Positions 36,472-45,902 of a DNA stretch of 64,000 nt are shown piece after piece. The stretch comes from Helicobacter_B zhangjianzhongii (GTDB lineage Bacteria > Campylobacterota > Campylobacteria > Campylobacterales > Helicobacteraceae). Numbering within the stretch: the stretch's first letter is position 1; every line of letters begins with the position of its first letter. The stretch lies in the NCBI RefSeq assembly GCF_030249855.1, contig NZ_JANURN010000001.1:1-64000 (forward strand), in the 5' to 3' direction. Made by a program: the position numbers and the translations under genes. The notes under the pieces are model-generated. The model saw only the letters and a program-made list of their open reading frames with translations, did not search any database and had not been told where the DNA came from.

Positions 36472-36528
36472 ATTTTCTCCTTTCAACATCAACAGCAAGC
36501 CGCGATTATACCCAATCAAAGCTAGATT

Positions 36529-37488
36529 CTAGCCGCGCTTGTGGATAATGGCGAAATTATTCATACCTAGCTGGAAGTATGTATGCTTTGTGAGTGTAAG
36601 CTCTGGGACAAGCGCGACTAGCTCGCGTAAATCGCGCTTGTTGTAGTAGCGTTTGTGATCGGCTATCTCTGCTTCACTCACAATCTTTAGCCTAAAGGCT
36701 AGAAACTCTAGCACAGGCTTGGCAGCGTGGCTTGGCACAGTCAGCACAAGCGCACCACTAGGCTTAAGAACGCGCGCGATTTCTTGCAGCATCGCGTGTG
36801 GGTGGTGCAAATGCTCTAGCACTGCTAGCATTGTTACTACTTCAAAGCTTTCATCGGGAAAGGGCAGGTGGCAGAGCTTGCCTTGCTTTGCTTCGGCTAC
36901 GCCTCGCGATGATGAAAAGCTAGAATCTAAATTGCTAGATTCTAGGTCTGGGCTTATGGATTGCCGCGCCGACAAGTCGGCTCGCAATGACAGAAAATGG
37001 GCGTTGCTCTTAGAATCGTGGCTTTGTGAAAAAGTGGATTCTAGGGAAAGCTGCTCGCGGTGGGATTTTTGAGCTTGCGCCTGTTTTTTATTAACGCTTT
37101 TGGATTCTAAGATTTTGGAGCTAGAATCGTGGCTTTTCAAGCCGTGCAAGGAAGATAAGACTTGCGGTCTATCGACGCGGCGCGGCGATGAAATCCGCGA
37201 TTCTAGCCCAAAAGCTGAATCCTTACTTAGTTCCCCCCCCCCCGTTTTATCGGCAAGCTTCTCCTCAAAAAAATAACTAAAAGTGCGGAGCTTTGGCGTA
37301 TTGATACTAGGGGCTTTGAAGTCAATCCCAATGCCACTTGCGATATAAGGCTCAATTTCTTTCAAAAGCCTTGCCTCCCAGCCACAGCCTATATCAAGCA
37401 CGCTAGGATTGCTAAAGGCTTGGATCGTGGGCAGCACACGAGCTAGGCGCATTTTGCGCAAGGTGGATTCTAGTAGGGCTTCTTTCAT
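36529..37488 (-). CDS. Class I SAM-dependent methyltransferase, phase-variable and repeat-interrupted
   Basis: 319 residues, ATG 37488 after AAAGGAAAAATC. Motif I is VLDIGCGWEARLL (about 30-42). A later LPFPDESFEVVTMLAVLEHLHHP (read in pieces LPFPDESFEVV and AVLEHLHHP, about 200-220) and LKPSGALVLTVPS complete the Rossmann methyltransferase core. Between them, about residues 82-203 are repeat-derived (LESRISSPRRVD, SSKILESKS, LRADLSARQS). Eleven G (C11 at 37233-37243) encode TGGGE in frame, so it is ON as assembled. The small class resembles methyltransferases of glycan clusters. The methylated substrate is unknown. Confidence 0.82.
   Translation of the reverse strand: MKEALLESTLRKMRLARVLPTIQAFSNPSVLDIGCGWEARLLKEIEPYIASGIGIDFKAPSINTPKLRTFSYFFEEKLADKTGGGELSKDSAFGLESRISSPRRVDRPQVLSSLHGLKSHDSSSKILESKSVNKKQAQAQKSHREQLSLESTFSQSHDSKSNAHFLSLRADLSARQSISPDLESSNLDSSFSSSRGVAEAKQGKLCHLPFPDESFEVVTMLAVLEHLHHPHAMLQEIARVLKPSGALVLTVPSHAAKPVLEFLAFRLKIVSEAEIADHKRYYNKRDLRELVALVPELTLTKHTYFQLGMNNFAIIHKRG
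36880..37245 (-). repeat. In-frame repeat mosaic inside the methyltransferase
   Basis: About 120 open codons, beginning at the G tract. It includes the TTGGATTCTAAGATTTTGGAGC module also found near 40930 and a palindrome near 36960. Confidence 0.7.
37233..37243 (-). repeat. Poly-G tract (C11 on plus strand), phase ON
   Basis: Encodes DKTGGGEL in the methyltransferase, at the start of its repeat-derived insert. Confidence 0.88.
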
Positions 37489-37560
37489 TGATTTTTCCTT
37501 TGCATTGACTCTTCCTTTGCATTGATTTTTCTGCGTTGTATTTTTCTTGTTGTAGTCTCG

Positions 37561-39738
37561 CTAGGGCTTAGGCTCTTGCGTGTAGAACATCTCTCTGCCC
37601 CAAAACTCCCCCTTGCCTAGATTCTGGTTGAAGTAAGGCGTCATCGGGCGCGCTTCATACAAGATCGCTTGCGTATTGTCATTGGGCGTGTCAAAGCGCA
37701 CATACTCCAGCACGCCTAGATCGCTCACGCGTTTTTGCACATAGACTTCTCGCACTTTGGGATACTCTAGTATCGCCCATTTATCGTGGCGGTAGAGATT
37801 AGGCACGCTAATCAGGCTAGCAAGCACAAATCCCCCCATAAGCCACCTTGTGCCAAATCTCTGCCACATAAGCCCCACAAGCAGCACCGCCCACACGATC
37901 ACAAACGCATACCGCCCATTCATAAACATCGGCACACACGCCAGCACAAAGGCACAAGCTAGCCACCACGACCTAGCCTTGTATGCCTGCATTACAATAT
38001 AGCCAAAAAGCACCGCTAATAATGGGATCAAATACACCATACCAAAGCGCGGATCAGGTCCGGCGAAAAACCAATACACCACCCCTATGGCAATACACCC
38101 AAGCACCACGCCAAAGCCGCTTATACGCCTGCGTGTGTAGAGCCTAGAGGCAAGCACAAATCCTAGCCCCATAAAAAAGCTATACACAAAATACTTGAAG
38201 TAGCTAAAATAGCGCGTCTTCATACCAAACCACTCCACCATCCACGCAGAGTCTGCTAGCACTTCACGGCAGTTTTTCATCGGCGCGCGCGCCCAGCTCA
38301 TAATCCAGCATACTTCATTTTGCCTTGCTTCTTCACTCACCGCCCAAGGCAGGCTTGTGATATAGCCAATGCTTGCAGGATAAGCGATCATTCCTGAAGT
38401 CGCCAGCCCCTTAAGCACCCAAGGCAGCACGAGAATCGCACTAAGCGCGCCTAAGCCCAAAAGCCCTAGCAAAAATTTCTTGCTTAGGATTTGGGATTTA
38501 TACACAAGCACAAAGCTTATGATCACAGCTAGGATTAGGGCGAAGTTGGCGATTTTGACCATTGTGGCAAAGAGGGCAAAGAGAAAGAGAAGCGCGAAGA
38601 GCGGTGTTGCGGTATTGTCCCTAGAATCCACTTTTTCACTTGTGGCGTTTTTTCTGTCATCGCGAGCAAGCGCGGTAGTGCTTGCGTGGCGATCCACAAA
38701 TTCCGCGCTAGCGGGATAGCCGCTCCTAGAATCCACTTTTGGCGCGGATTCTTTTATGGATTGCCGCGCCACTGCTGGCGCAGTGTCTCGCAATGACGAG
38801 GGGGCGGATTTTTCACGCCTAGCCCCTTTTTCTTCTTCAAGGATTCTAGGAATTGCGGTATTGCTAGTGGTGCTTTTTGTGGATTTTGGGGCAGAGCTAG
38901 ACTGATGGTCTGCGGTTGCCCTAAAATCCACAAAATCACTGCTATGATTACCCAAAGCCGAATCCATTATATACAAGAGGGCAGCAAAGATCGCTACCCC
39001 AAACACTACCCCCACCCCCTCCACATACAGCCCCATAAACTCGCCCCACTTCAAAATCAGCGGAAATGGCAGAAGTGCGCAGATGATAAAAAGCTCATAG
39101 AATCTAGGATCGCGGCTTTGAAGCAGGCGCATAAACGCCAAAAACGCGCTAAAAAGGAAGCTAAAATACATCACTTCATTGCCCACAAAGCTACGCAAGC
39201 TTGGGATCATCTGCGAGACATCAGTAAGCGCGTAAAATCCATAAATCAAGCCATTGTATCCCAGCCGCGTATGGACATTGCCCAGCCCAAAGACTAGCGG
39301 AGACTCTTGTATCCACGCAACAATCTGTATGTGGTAATTCACACTATCGCCCACAGAATCACTCATCGCGCTAAGAGGCAGCAGCACAAGCAGCCCCAGC
39401 CCCGCAGCTATACCAACCTCACGCGATATAAACTCTCTGCCTAGCCACGCAAAAAGCCCAAGCCCTAGCAGAGCTAGCACCACACTCACCCACCCCCACA
39501 GCGGGAAAAACAAATGCCACACGCAGACAAAAAACATAAGCATAAAGCCCCCAGCGATAAAGCTAAGCAAGCTTGCAAGGGCTAGCGAGTCTCCAAGCAA
39601 GCTCCCAAAGATCGCATACCGCTTGCACGCTAGCTTTAATGCCATAAGCCCATAGCCATACACCGCCAAAATCCACACACAAAGCACCAAGGCTATTGCC
39701 CCATTTATCATCGTAATATGTAAAAGCTTTTCTATCAT
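37561..39738 (-). CDS. GT-C-like polytopic membrane protein with repeat insert
   Basis: 725 residues, RBS AAGGATTAGCG. About 12 hydrophobic helices with a first large loop containing SDSVGDSVNYHIQIV, reminiscent of GT-C acidic motifs. A cytosolic or periplasmic loop about residues 258-372 is repeat-derived (SALGNHSSDF, TAIPRILEEEKGARREK, DTAPAVARQS, DSRSGYPASAEFVDRHASTTALARDD read in parts). The insert falls between two helices, the least harmful place. The C-terminal domain (about 660-725) is soluble. It belongs to the minus-strand cluster with methyltransferase and GT2. Transfer of a lipid-linked sugar is inferred. Confidence 0.7.
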   Translation of the reverse strand: MIEKLLHITMINGAIALVLCVWILAVYGYGLMALKLACKRYAIFGSLLGDSLALASLLSFIAGGFMLMFFVCVWHLFFPLWGWVSVVLALLGLGLFAWLGREFISREVGIAAGLGLLVLLPLSAMSDSVGDSVNYHIQIVAWIQESPLVFGLGNVHTRLGYNGLIYGFYALTDVSQMIPSLRSFVGNEVMYFSFLFSAFLAFMRLLQSRDPRFYELFIICALLPFPLILKWGEFMGLYVEGVGVVFGVAIFAALLYIMDSALGNHSSDFVDFRATADHQSSSAPKSTKSTTSNTAIPRILEEEKGARREKSAPSSLRDTAPAVARQSIKESAPKVDSRSGYPASAEFVDRHASTTALARDDRKNATSEKVDSRDNTATPLFALLFLFALFATMVKIANFALILAVIISFVLVYKSQILSKKFLLGLLGLGALSAILVLPWVLKGLATSGMIAYPASIGYITSLPWAVSEEARQNEVCWIMSWARAPMKNCREVLADSAWMVEWFGMKTRYFSYFKYFVYSFFMGLGFVLASRLYTRRRISGFGVVLGCIAIGVVYWFFAGPDPRFGMVYLIPLLAVLFGYIVMQAYKARSWWLACAFVLACVPMFMNGRYAFVIVWAVLLVGLMWQRFGTRWLMGGFVLASLISVPNLYRHDKWAILEYPKVREVYVQKRVSDLGVLEYVRFDTPNDNTQAILYEARPMTPYFNQNLGKGEFWGREMFYTQEPKP
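38620..38965 (-). repeat. In-frame repeat mosaic inside the 725-residue membrane protein
   Basis: Contains the GGGTAATCATAGC...GATTTT, AATTCCTAGAATCCTTGAAG and palindrome modules, in the order also found at 43130-43440. Boundaries are approximate. Confidence 0.7.
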
Positions 39739-39765
39739 CGCTAATCCTTAAGAGTATTTGTGTAG

Positions 39766-41240
39766 CTAGCCCTTGAAGCGATACTTCACTATCGCCCACA
39801 GAGCGCGGAAGCCATCTTTAATGCCTATTTTCTTGCCCTCTTCATAAGTCCTGCCATAATAGCTTATGCCCACCTCATAGATTCTAATGCCCTTGATCTT
39901 GGCGATTTTTGCCGTGATCTCTGGCTCAAAGCCAAAGCGATTTTCCTCTATGCTAATGCTTTGGATAATCTCGCGCTTAAACACCTTGTAGCAAGTCTCC
40001 ATATCAGTTAGATTTAGGTTTGTCATCATATTTGATAGCAGGGTTAATAGCCCATTGCCCATTCTATGCCAGAAGTAAAGCACGCGGTGGGACTCCCCAC
40101 TCACAAAGCGCGAGCCAAACACCACATCTGCCACGCCTCTTTCAAATGGGGCTAGAAGCTTTGGATATTCATTTGGGTCATATTCTAAATCAGCATCTTG
40201 GATCAGCACGAGATCGCCGCTTGCTTGCGTTATGCCGGTGCGTAAAGCCGCGCCTTTGCCTTGGTTTTTGTCGTGGTAGAGAATCTTTAAAGAGCAGTTT
40301 TCTTGGCTAGGCTGCAGCGTAGCTAGAATCTCCCTTGTGCCATCGGTGCTGCAATCATCAATAATGACAATTTCTTTATGATAAGGGATTTGCACGCTTT
40401 GCACCGCTTGTAAAATATCTGCGATCGTGGATTTTTCATTAAAGCAGGGAATGATAATGGAGATAGAATCTAAGGTGCTTTTGCCATCATTGCAAGCGAT
40501 AGCGTGTGGAGCGGTTGTTTTGCTGTCATTGCGAGCCGCTGCGTGAGCTGCGGCGCGGCAATCCACCCTAGAATCCACTTTTCTAGATTCTAGGCTCTCT
40601 ACCCTTTGGGCGTTTTTCTTAGAATCCGCTTTTGCGCCTTTATGGATCGCCACGCCACTTTGCGCGGCTCGCGATGACAGGAAAAGGGCTTCACTCGCTC
40701 GCGATGACGGAGAATGAGCGTTGCTAGAATCCGCTTTTTGTGTATCGGCGGTGGCGTTTTCAAACGAGGATTCTAGGAGTTGGGCGGTTTTCTGTATGGA
40801 TTGCCACGCCACTGCTTGCGCAGTGTCTCGCAATGACAGAAAATGAGCGTGGCTTTTTTCAAACGAGGATTCTAGGGAAAGCTGCTCGCGGTGGGATTTT
40901 TGAGCTTGCGCCTGTTTTTTATTAACGCTTTTGGATTCTAGGATTTTGGAGCTAGAATCGTGGCTTTGTGAGTTTTGTGGTGCAAAGTCGCTCGCGGTGG
41001 ATTTACTAAAGAAACTGCGGCTGCGCCTTGTTTTGTGATTTTCACTACTGCTTTGGGATTCTAGGATTGTAGATGAGAAATCGCCGCTTTCAAGGCGTGG
41101 GCGAAGGGATTTATCTAGGCGATAATGAGCAAGCCCACGCCGCAGAATCGGTGATTTATCGCTACAAGCCGAATCCCTCCGCAAAAAGCCTACGCGCTCA
41201 AGTGTTCCCCCCCCCCCCGTTTGGTTGGCATCTCTCTCAT
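39766..41240 (-). CDS. GT2-family glycosyltransferase with switched leader and repeat-derived N-terminus, out of frame as assembled
   Basis: The last 235 residues are a DPM1-like GT2 enzyme: ISIIIPCFNE, IDDCSTDGT, LIQDADLEYDP (DAD metal motif), VFGSRFVSG, TDMETCYKVFKR, RFGFEPEITAKIAK. These transfer a sugar from a nucleotide donor to polyprenyl phosphate. The best start is ATG 41240 after AAAGGAGAGAGAGT, giving MREMPTKR, then 12 G and a stop (TAG) soon after. With 13 or 10 G the leader joins the downstream frame through about 235 codons of repeats. The longest frame as assembled starts at TTG 41184 in repeat DNA without an RBS. Phase OFF is inferred. Confidence 0.78.
40475..41206 (-). repeat. 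Repeat mosaic forming the GT2 N-terminal extension
   Basis: About 235 open codons with at least two palindromes (near 40545 and 40800), TTGGATTCTAGGATTTTGG and AGAAACTGCGGC modules, and several TAGAATCCACTTTT cores. Confidence 0.75.
41207..41218 (-). repeat. Poly-G tract (C12 on plus strand), phase OFF
   Basis: Follows the MREMPTK leader of the GT2 gene. One more G opens the frame RVGFLRRDSACSD into the repeat-derived extension. Confidence 0.88.
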
Positions 41241-41291
41241 ACTCTCTCTCCTTTCAACATAAATCGCGCATTATAGCCAATTTTATAACGC

Positions 41292-42971
41292 CTAAAAATC
41301 TTTAAGCTCTAAATCCTGCCATATCTCTTGCGGTGCGCTGGACTCTGCTGGCAGGGGGAGAGAGTGGGTAGCAGGCTCTGTGTGCGGGGCTGTGGAGCTT
41401 GGCGAGCTAGGATCTAATGCACTAGAATCTAGCGCATTAGATTTCTGTGCTGGGTCTTGTGAGGGTGGCAGCTGCTGGGACTCTTGGGGAGGGGTGGCTG
41501 TGGGCTCTTTTGTATTTTGGGATTCTTGCGCGTTTTTGGGGGCTTGTGTTTGTGTGGCTTCTTCAGGGGCATTTGTGGATTCTAGGGGCTTTGACTCTTG
41601 TGATTTGGCTTTTTTGCTGGGCTTTTTGGCGTGCTTTTGGGCTAGCTCTTTTAGGTGCAAGGCAAGCGACTCTGCTACGAGCTTGTAGCCATAGGGGGTT
41701 AGATGCACATCTTGCTTTGAGAGAGCTTGGGCGATCCACTTTTGCTTCCCGCCGCTCTCATCGATTAGCTCCTGCATATCAAAATACAAGCTTTTCTCAT
41801 CTTTAGCCAGATCTTTTGTAGCATTACGCACGCTTTCATAGCTTTTGCTTTGGACATAGCTGCCGCTTTTTTGCTTCAAGCGCACTTGCGGCGCACCTAG
41901 TAGGAGGATACTTGCTTTGGGCTGGAGCTTGCGCAGAGTGCGGATAAATGTGGCGAAATTTTGCTTATAAAGCTTGGTGTTGATCGTGGGCGAGATCGCG
42001 TCATTTGAGCCATAGGATATGATGATTAGATCACAATCAAGCCCCCCTAGCTCCTCTTGCCACAGCCCTTGCTCCCATTTTTGATACAAATCACTGCGCG
42101 CACCATTTATGCCGAGATTTACCACATAGCTATCGCCCTTTTGCGTGATGATATAGCCTCCTAGCAGAGCATTAGGCAGCAAGGATTCTATATGGATAGG
42201 GAAGTGCAGGGCGATAGGCGGGGAAATCTCCCATTGATCTGCGCTTTTTGCCCCTAGTCGCTTGGACTTGCCGCTAGAATCCTTCACCACAAATGCCCCC
42301 AAAGTGCTAGGGGCTTTAAACACAAAGCGCACGCTGAAGTCTTGATTGTCTTTAGGAAAATTGAGCGAGAGCTTGATAGATGCGCCCTCTTGCTTCGCAC
42401 GCGCGATAATGCCCCCTAGCGGGTAGCTTCTCGCCCCATCTTTGCGCGAGTTGATAAGCTCAAAGCCCTTGTGCTGGTAGTGTGTGAGTAGATTTTGGTG
42501 GAAAGGCGGAAAGATAGGATACACAAAGCCGATAGAATCCACCTCCATAAGCCGCTCGCGCAGCACGCGCGGGATATAATCCCCTGCGATATGAGAGTCC
42601 CCAAGCACTGCGATCCTTAGCCCTTGGTCTTTAGCCTTGTGTGCTTGCGTGAGCTTAGAGGCTAGGTGCGAGAAATTGTCCTCGCCAAAGTCGATGAGCT
42701 CGCCCTTTTTTGCCATAGAGTCTAGCACGCTTTGGGCTGGGAGCTTGGGGGCTGGCTTTTTGGCTTTGGGCTTTTTGTGGGATTTGGTGGATTTAGATTG
42801 CGTGGTAGATGCTTTGGCTTGGGGCTTGGATTGGGTGGCTTTAGCATTGGGAGTGGGCTTTGTGGCAGCTTGGGAGCTGCTTGGCGTATTTTTGGAGCTT
42901 GGTGAGCTAGCTAGGGCGATACTCGGGCTAGCACAGACACACAATAGACAAAACAAGAGAAATTTACGCAT
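41292..42971 (-). CDS. Secreted SGNH-hydrolase protein with low-complexity ends
   Basis: 559 residues, starting 8 bp inside the end of the previous gene (ATGCGTAA overlap). Signal peptide MRKFLLFCLLCVCASPSIALA. Residues about 20-85 are Ser/Lys/Thr/Pro/Ala-rich, and the last 110 residues are Pro/Ser/Gln/Glu-rich. The core has SGNH blocks: LRIAVLGDSHIAGD (block I, about 120), DLIIISYGSNDA (block III, about 315) and DVHLTPYGYKLVAESL (block V with D..H, about 432). With the MBOAT and DUF459-like genes it fits an extracytoplasmic O-acetyl transfer/removal pathway such as the PatA/PatB/Ape1 set of Campylobacter. Esterase or transferase cannot be distinguished here. Confidence 0.82.
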   Translation of the reverse strand: MRKFLLFCLLCVCASPSIALASSPSSKNTPSSSQAATKPTPNAKATQSKPQAKASTTQSKSTKSHKKPKAKKPAPKLPAQSVLDSMAKKGELIDFGEDNFSHLASKLTQAHKAKDQGLRIAVLGDSHIAGDYIPRVLRERLMEVDSIGFVYPIFPPFHQNLLTHYQHKGFELINSRKDGARSYPLGGIIARAKQEGASIKLSLNFPKDNQDFSVRFVFKAPSTLGAFVVKDSSGKSKRLGAKSADQWEISPPIALHFPIHIESLLPNALLGGYIITQKGDSYVVNLGINGARSDLYQKWEQGLWQEELGGLDCDLIIISYGSNDAISPTINTKLYKQNFATFIRTLRKLQPKASILLLGAPQVRLKQKSGSYVQSKSYESVRNATKDLAKDEKSLYFDMQELIDESGGKQKWIAQALSKQDVHLTPYGYKLVAESLALHLKELAQKHAKKPSKKAKSQESKPLESTNAPEEATQTQAPKNAQESQNTKEPTATPPQESQQLPPSQDPAQKSNALDSSALDPSSPSSTAPHTEPATHSLPLPAESSAPQEIWQDLELKDF

Positions 42972-44400
42972 TAGTCTTTTCTAAAGTGGATTCTAGCCCA
43001 GCAAACCTAGAATCCACTTTTTTGCTAGCGGCGTTTTTTCTGTCATCGCGAGCGGCGTGAGCCGCGTGGCGATCCATAATGTTTGCGGCATTGTGTGAAA
43101 AAGTGGATTCTAGGGCTGTGGTAGATTTTTGTATGGATTGCCACGCCACTGCTGGCGCAGTGTCTCGCAATGACGGAGAATGGGCGTTATCCCTAGAATC
43201 CACTTTTTTACTTTGCGGCTGGTTTTCAATGTCGGCTGGTTTTTCACTTGTAGCTCGATTTTCTTCTTCAAGGATTCTAGGAGTTGCGGTATTGCTAGTG
43301 GGGCTTTTTGTGGATTTTAGGGGGGAGCTAGACTCAAGGTCTGCGGTTCCCCTAAAACAAGGGATACCGCTCGGCGTTAGCCGATGTTTCTTTAGAAAAT
43401 CCACAAAATCACCGCTATGATTACCCAAAGCTGAATCCCTCTCAAAAAGAGCTGAATCCTCATCACTATCCCCACTAGAATCAACTACCTCTAGCCGCTC
43501 CAACAACAACCCCCCCAACACCCTCGACCCCTCCCCACTAAAATGTATCCCATCATTAGCGCGCAGCTTCACGCTCTTGCCACTCTCTGTCTTGCCATAA
43601 GCTGTATAGACTCCATCAGGGGCTAGCGCGGCATTTGATGGCAAAAACACTGCTTTATAGCTTGCCACTTCCCTAGCATACAGAGTGTTTAGAAACGCTA
43701 GCTTGGCATTAAGGCTAGGCTTTTTGACAATGGGAGCTTCATACCACACGACAATGGCATTATGCGCATTTGCTGTCTCTAAAATATCACGCACACGCCC
43801 TTGATACACTTCCACCCATTCAGGGCTAGCATATTTGATCTTAGGCATATTGTAGGGGTCATTTGCACCCACCATAATCACCACGATGTTGATATGCGGA
43901 TTTTTCGCAAAGGCATCTTTAAGCGTCTTGCCCCAATCAAAAAAGTCTATATAAGTAAGCCCTGTGCTTTGCTTGGCTATATCAATCACGCTAAATCCGC
44001 GCTTTTTAAGCTCCAGCCCAAGCGTCATACCCACCCCTTGCATCAAAGAATCCCCGATAAACAAAAAAGTGGATTCTGGCTCTAGCGCGATTTTGCCCTC
44101 TTGTGTGATAAGCGGATAGATCACTTGCTCTATCAAATCGCTAGAATCCACTTCTTCTGCTACCTCTTCAGTCTCTTTGCTAGAGTTTAGGGCTAGCTCC
44201 TCTTGAGAGGGGAAAAGCCTTGCACGCAGAGCGTCAAGCCCACGCGCTGGAGTGCCTAGCACATAAAGCAGTGGCGAGCTAGGGTCAAAAGCAGCGATAT
44301 GGTATTTTTGCTCGATGTAGGAAAACACGCTTTTATTCATCACCACAAGCACGATGACAAAGCCTAGCACAAGCGTTAGGAAAAACTCATAAATACGCAT
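42964..44400 (-). CDS. DUF459-like SGNH protein, PatB-like, with repeat-derived tail
   Basis: 478 residues; ATG 44400 overlaps the MBOAT stop (TAATG). One N-terminal membrane helix (about 6-24), then an SGNH domain: FLFIGDSLMQGVG (about 112), VVIMVGANDPYNMP (about 173) and DGIHFSGEGSRVLGG (about 285). After about residue 305 the protein is repeat-derived to its end (SALGNHSGDFVDF, TPRILEEENRAT, DTAPAVAWQS, LESTLEKTNA). Thus a normal-sized enzyme carries about 170 extra residues. Coupling to an MBOAT suggests it accepts the acyl group in the periplasm and hands it to a glycan or to peptidoglycan. Confidence 0.82.
   Translation of the reverse strand: MRIYEFFLTLVLGFVIVLVVMNKSVFSYIEQKYHIAAFDPSSPLLYVLGTPARGLDALRARLFPSQEELALNSSKETEEVAEEVDSSDLIEQVIYPLITQEGKIALEPESTFLFIGDSLMQGVGMTLGLELKKRGFSVIDIAKQSTGLTYIDFFDWGKTLKDAFAKNPHINIVVIMVGANDPYNMPKIKYASPEWVEVYQGRVRDILETANAHNAIVVWYEAPIVKKPSLNAKLAFLNTLYAREVASYKAVFLPSNAALAPDGVYTAYGKTESGKSVKLRANDGIHFSGEGSRVLGGLLLERLEVVDSSGDSDEDSALFERDSALGNHSGDFVDFLKKHRLTPSGIPCFRGTADLESSSPLKSTKSPTSNTATPRILEEENRATSEKPADIENQPQSKKVDSRDNAHSPSLRDTAPAVAWQSIQKSTTALESTFSHNAANIMDRHAAHAARDDRKNAASKKVDSRFAGLESTLEKTNA
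42975..43440 (-). repeat. Repeat mosaic forming the C-terminal tail of the DUF459-like protein
   Basis: Includes a palindrome at 43133-43176, the GATGTTTCTTTAGAAAAT element near 43385 and the AATCACCGCTATGATTACCC module near 43408. Open in frame to within a few codons of the stop. Confidence 0.75.
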
Positions 44401-45833
44401 TAAAACCCCGCGTAGATGAAGTTTGGTATGCCATCAGGCATTAGGCAAAAGACCAAGAGAAGCACCGCCGCTAGCACAATGGGCTTTAGGATATTTGGGA
44501 TTTTGTAGAGGTAGAAGACACATTGACGCAAGAGATTTTGACACAATGGATAGAGCATAAACAGCACCGCCCCCACTATGAGAATCCCCACTTCACGCAA
44601 GCCAATAGGCTTAGAAAAATTCTCCACAAATGCCCCCAAAAACGCCACAGAATCCCCAAAATCCTTATAGCAGAAAAACAGCCACGCAAAGCTCACAAAG
44701 CAAAAGGTGCAAGCCCTAGCCACAACGCCTGCAAGCACGCCGCTGCCAAGCCCAAGCCCCAAAGCCCTTAGGCTATTTAGCCACACAAGTCCAAGCCCGT
44801 GCAACGCCCCCCAGATAAGGAAATTCAGCGTATTGCCGTGCCAGATTCCAGATAAGACAAATGCCACCATCACAGCCATTTGCGCCCGCCAGAATCCATT
44901 TTTGCTCCCTCCTAGCGGGATATAGATAAAATCGCGGATAAAGGTAGAAAGACTGATATGCCACCTAGCCCAAAAGTCCTTGAGATTGCGCGCCATATAG
45001 GGCATATTGAAGTTTGGCGGGAGTGTGAAGCCTAGCATTAGCCCAAACGCACACACAAGATTGACATACCCGCTAAAGTCGCAATAAATCTGCACGCTAT
45101 ACCCAAATATCCCTAGCAGCAGCTCGATAGCGTTGTGATTGAGCGGATTACGCAAGATAGGCTCTGTGTATTCTTGCGTATAAGTGGCGATTAAGACCTT
45201 TTTGACAATCCCAAAAAGCAAAAGAGCGATGATGAGATTGGCACTTTTAGCCTGCCACAATCGCACAGACTTTAGCTGCGAGAAGAAAAAATCACTCCGC
45301 ATAATAGGACCTGCAATAATGGTGGGGAAAAATGAGAGATAAATAGCGAGATTTGGCAGGGACTCTAGCTTGGGATTGGTGATATAGACATAGTCGCTTG
45401 GGATATGCTTTGCGTGATAAATCGCCACAAGATAGGTGATAGAAGCAAAGCTATAAAAGCTAAGCCCTAGGGGCAGCACAATATCTATATCCATAAAATC
45501 TAGCCCAAACAATCGCAAGAGATTTTCAAAGCCGTCTTTAAAGCTAGCAAAATACTTAAAAAAGCTCAAATTACACACCACCAGCGCGATGGCAGCTAGC
45601 AGCCCTGCTCTGCCACTGCCAGAACCCCCAGCTATCATAAAGCTAGCCCCAAAGATAAAGAGCGTATAGAGTGCTAGCACCAGCGCGAAGTAAAAGCTCC
45701 CAAACCCCCATAAAATCGCGTAGTTAAAGACAAGCAGCAGGGCATTCTGCCACGCTAAATGCTTATGCAAGCACCAATACGCGATAAAAAATGCGACAAA
45801 CACCACACCAAATTCTATGGAGAAAAAAAACAT
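44400..45833 (-). CDS. MBOAT-family O-acyltransferase (AlgI/PatA-like)
   Basis: 477 residues with about 11 membrane helices. MBOAT signatures: NLKDFWARWHISLSTFIRDF (about 295), YIPLGGSK (about 317), and the catalytic-His region LSGIWHGNTLNFLIWGALHG (about 340-360). FSGYVNLVCAFGLMLG precedes them. These proteins move acetyl groups from cytoplasmic acetyl-CoA across the membrane. It is the first gene of a three-gene operon with two SGNH partners, each overlapping the next. An extended -10 on the minus strand lies about 61-69 bp upstream. No repeat or G tract is found in it. Confidence 0.92.
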   Translation of the reverse strand: MFFFSIEFGVVFVAFFIAYWCLHKHLAWQNALLLVFNYAILWGFGSFYFALVLALYTLFIFGASFMIAGGSGSGRAGLLAAIALVVCNLSFFKYFASFKDGFENLLRLFGLDFMDIDIVLPLGLSFYSFASITYLVAIYHAKHIPSDYVYITNPKLESLPNLAIYLSFFPTIIAGPIMRSDFFFSQLKSVRLWQAKSANLIIALLLFGIVKKVLIATYTQEYTEPILRNPLNHNAIELLLGIFGYSVQIYCDFSGYVNLVCAFGLMLGFTLPPNFNMPYMARNLKDFWARWHISLSTFIRDFIYIPLGGSKNGFWRAQMAVMVAFVLSGIWHGNTLNFLIWGALHGLGLVWLNSLRALGLGLGSGVLAGVVARACTFCFVSFAWLFFCYKDFGDSVAFLGAFVENFSKPIGLREVGILIVGAVLFMLYPLCQNLLRQCVFYLYKIPNILKPIVLAAVLLLVFCLMPDGIPNFIYAGF

Positions 45834-45893
45834 ATACTTCCTAAATATCTTAAGTGAAACCTAACGCTGTGCTGTAAGCTATATCAAGCAAGC

Positions 45894-45902
45894 AGTATAG
45901 CA
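45894..45902 (-). promoter_or_regulatory. Extended -10 promoter of the MBOAT operon (TGCTATACT on minus strand)
   Basis: Reads TGCTATACT on the minus strand, about 60 bp before ATG 45833. Same TGN extension as the other promoters in the window. Confidence 0.55.

Noticed and set aside
43510..43516. C7 run in the DUF459-like gene
   Set aside because: Short and within the conserved LLGGLLLERL coding stretch; no evidence for switching.
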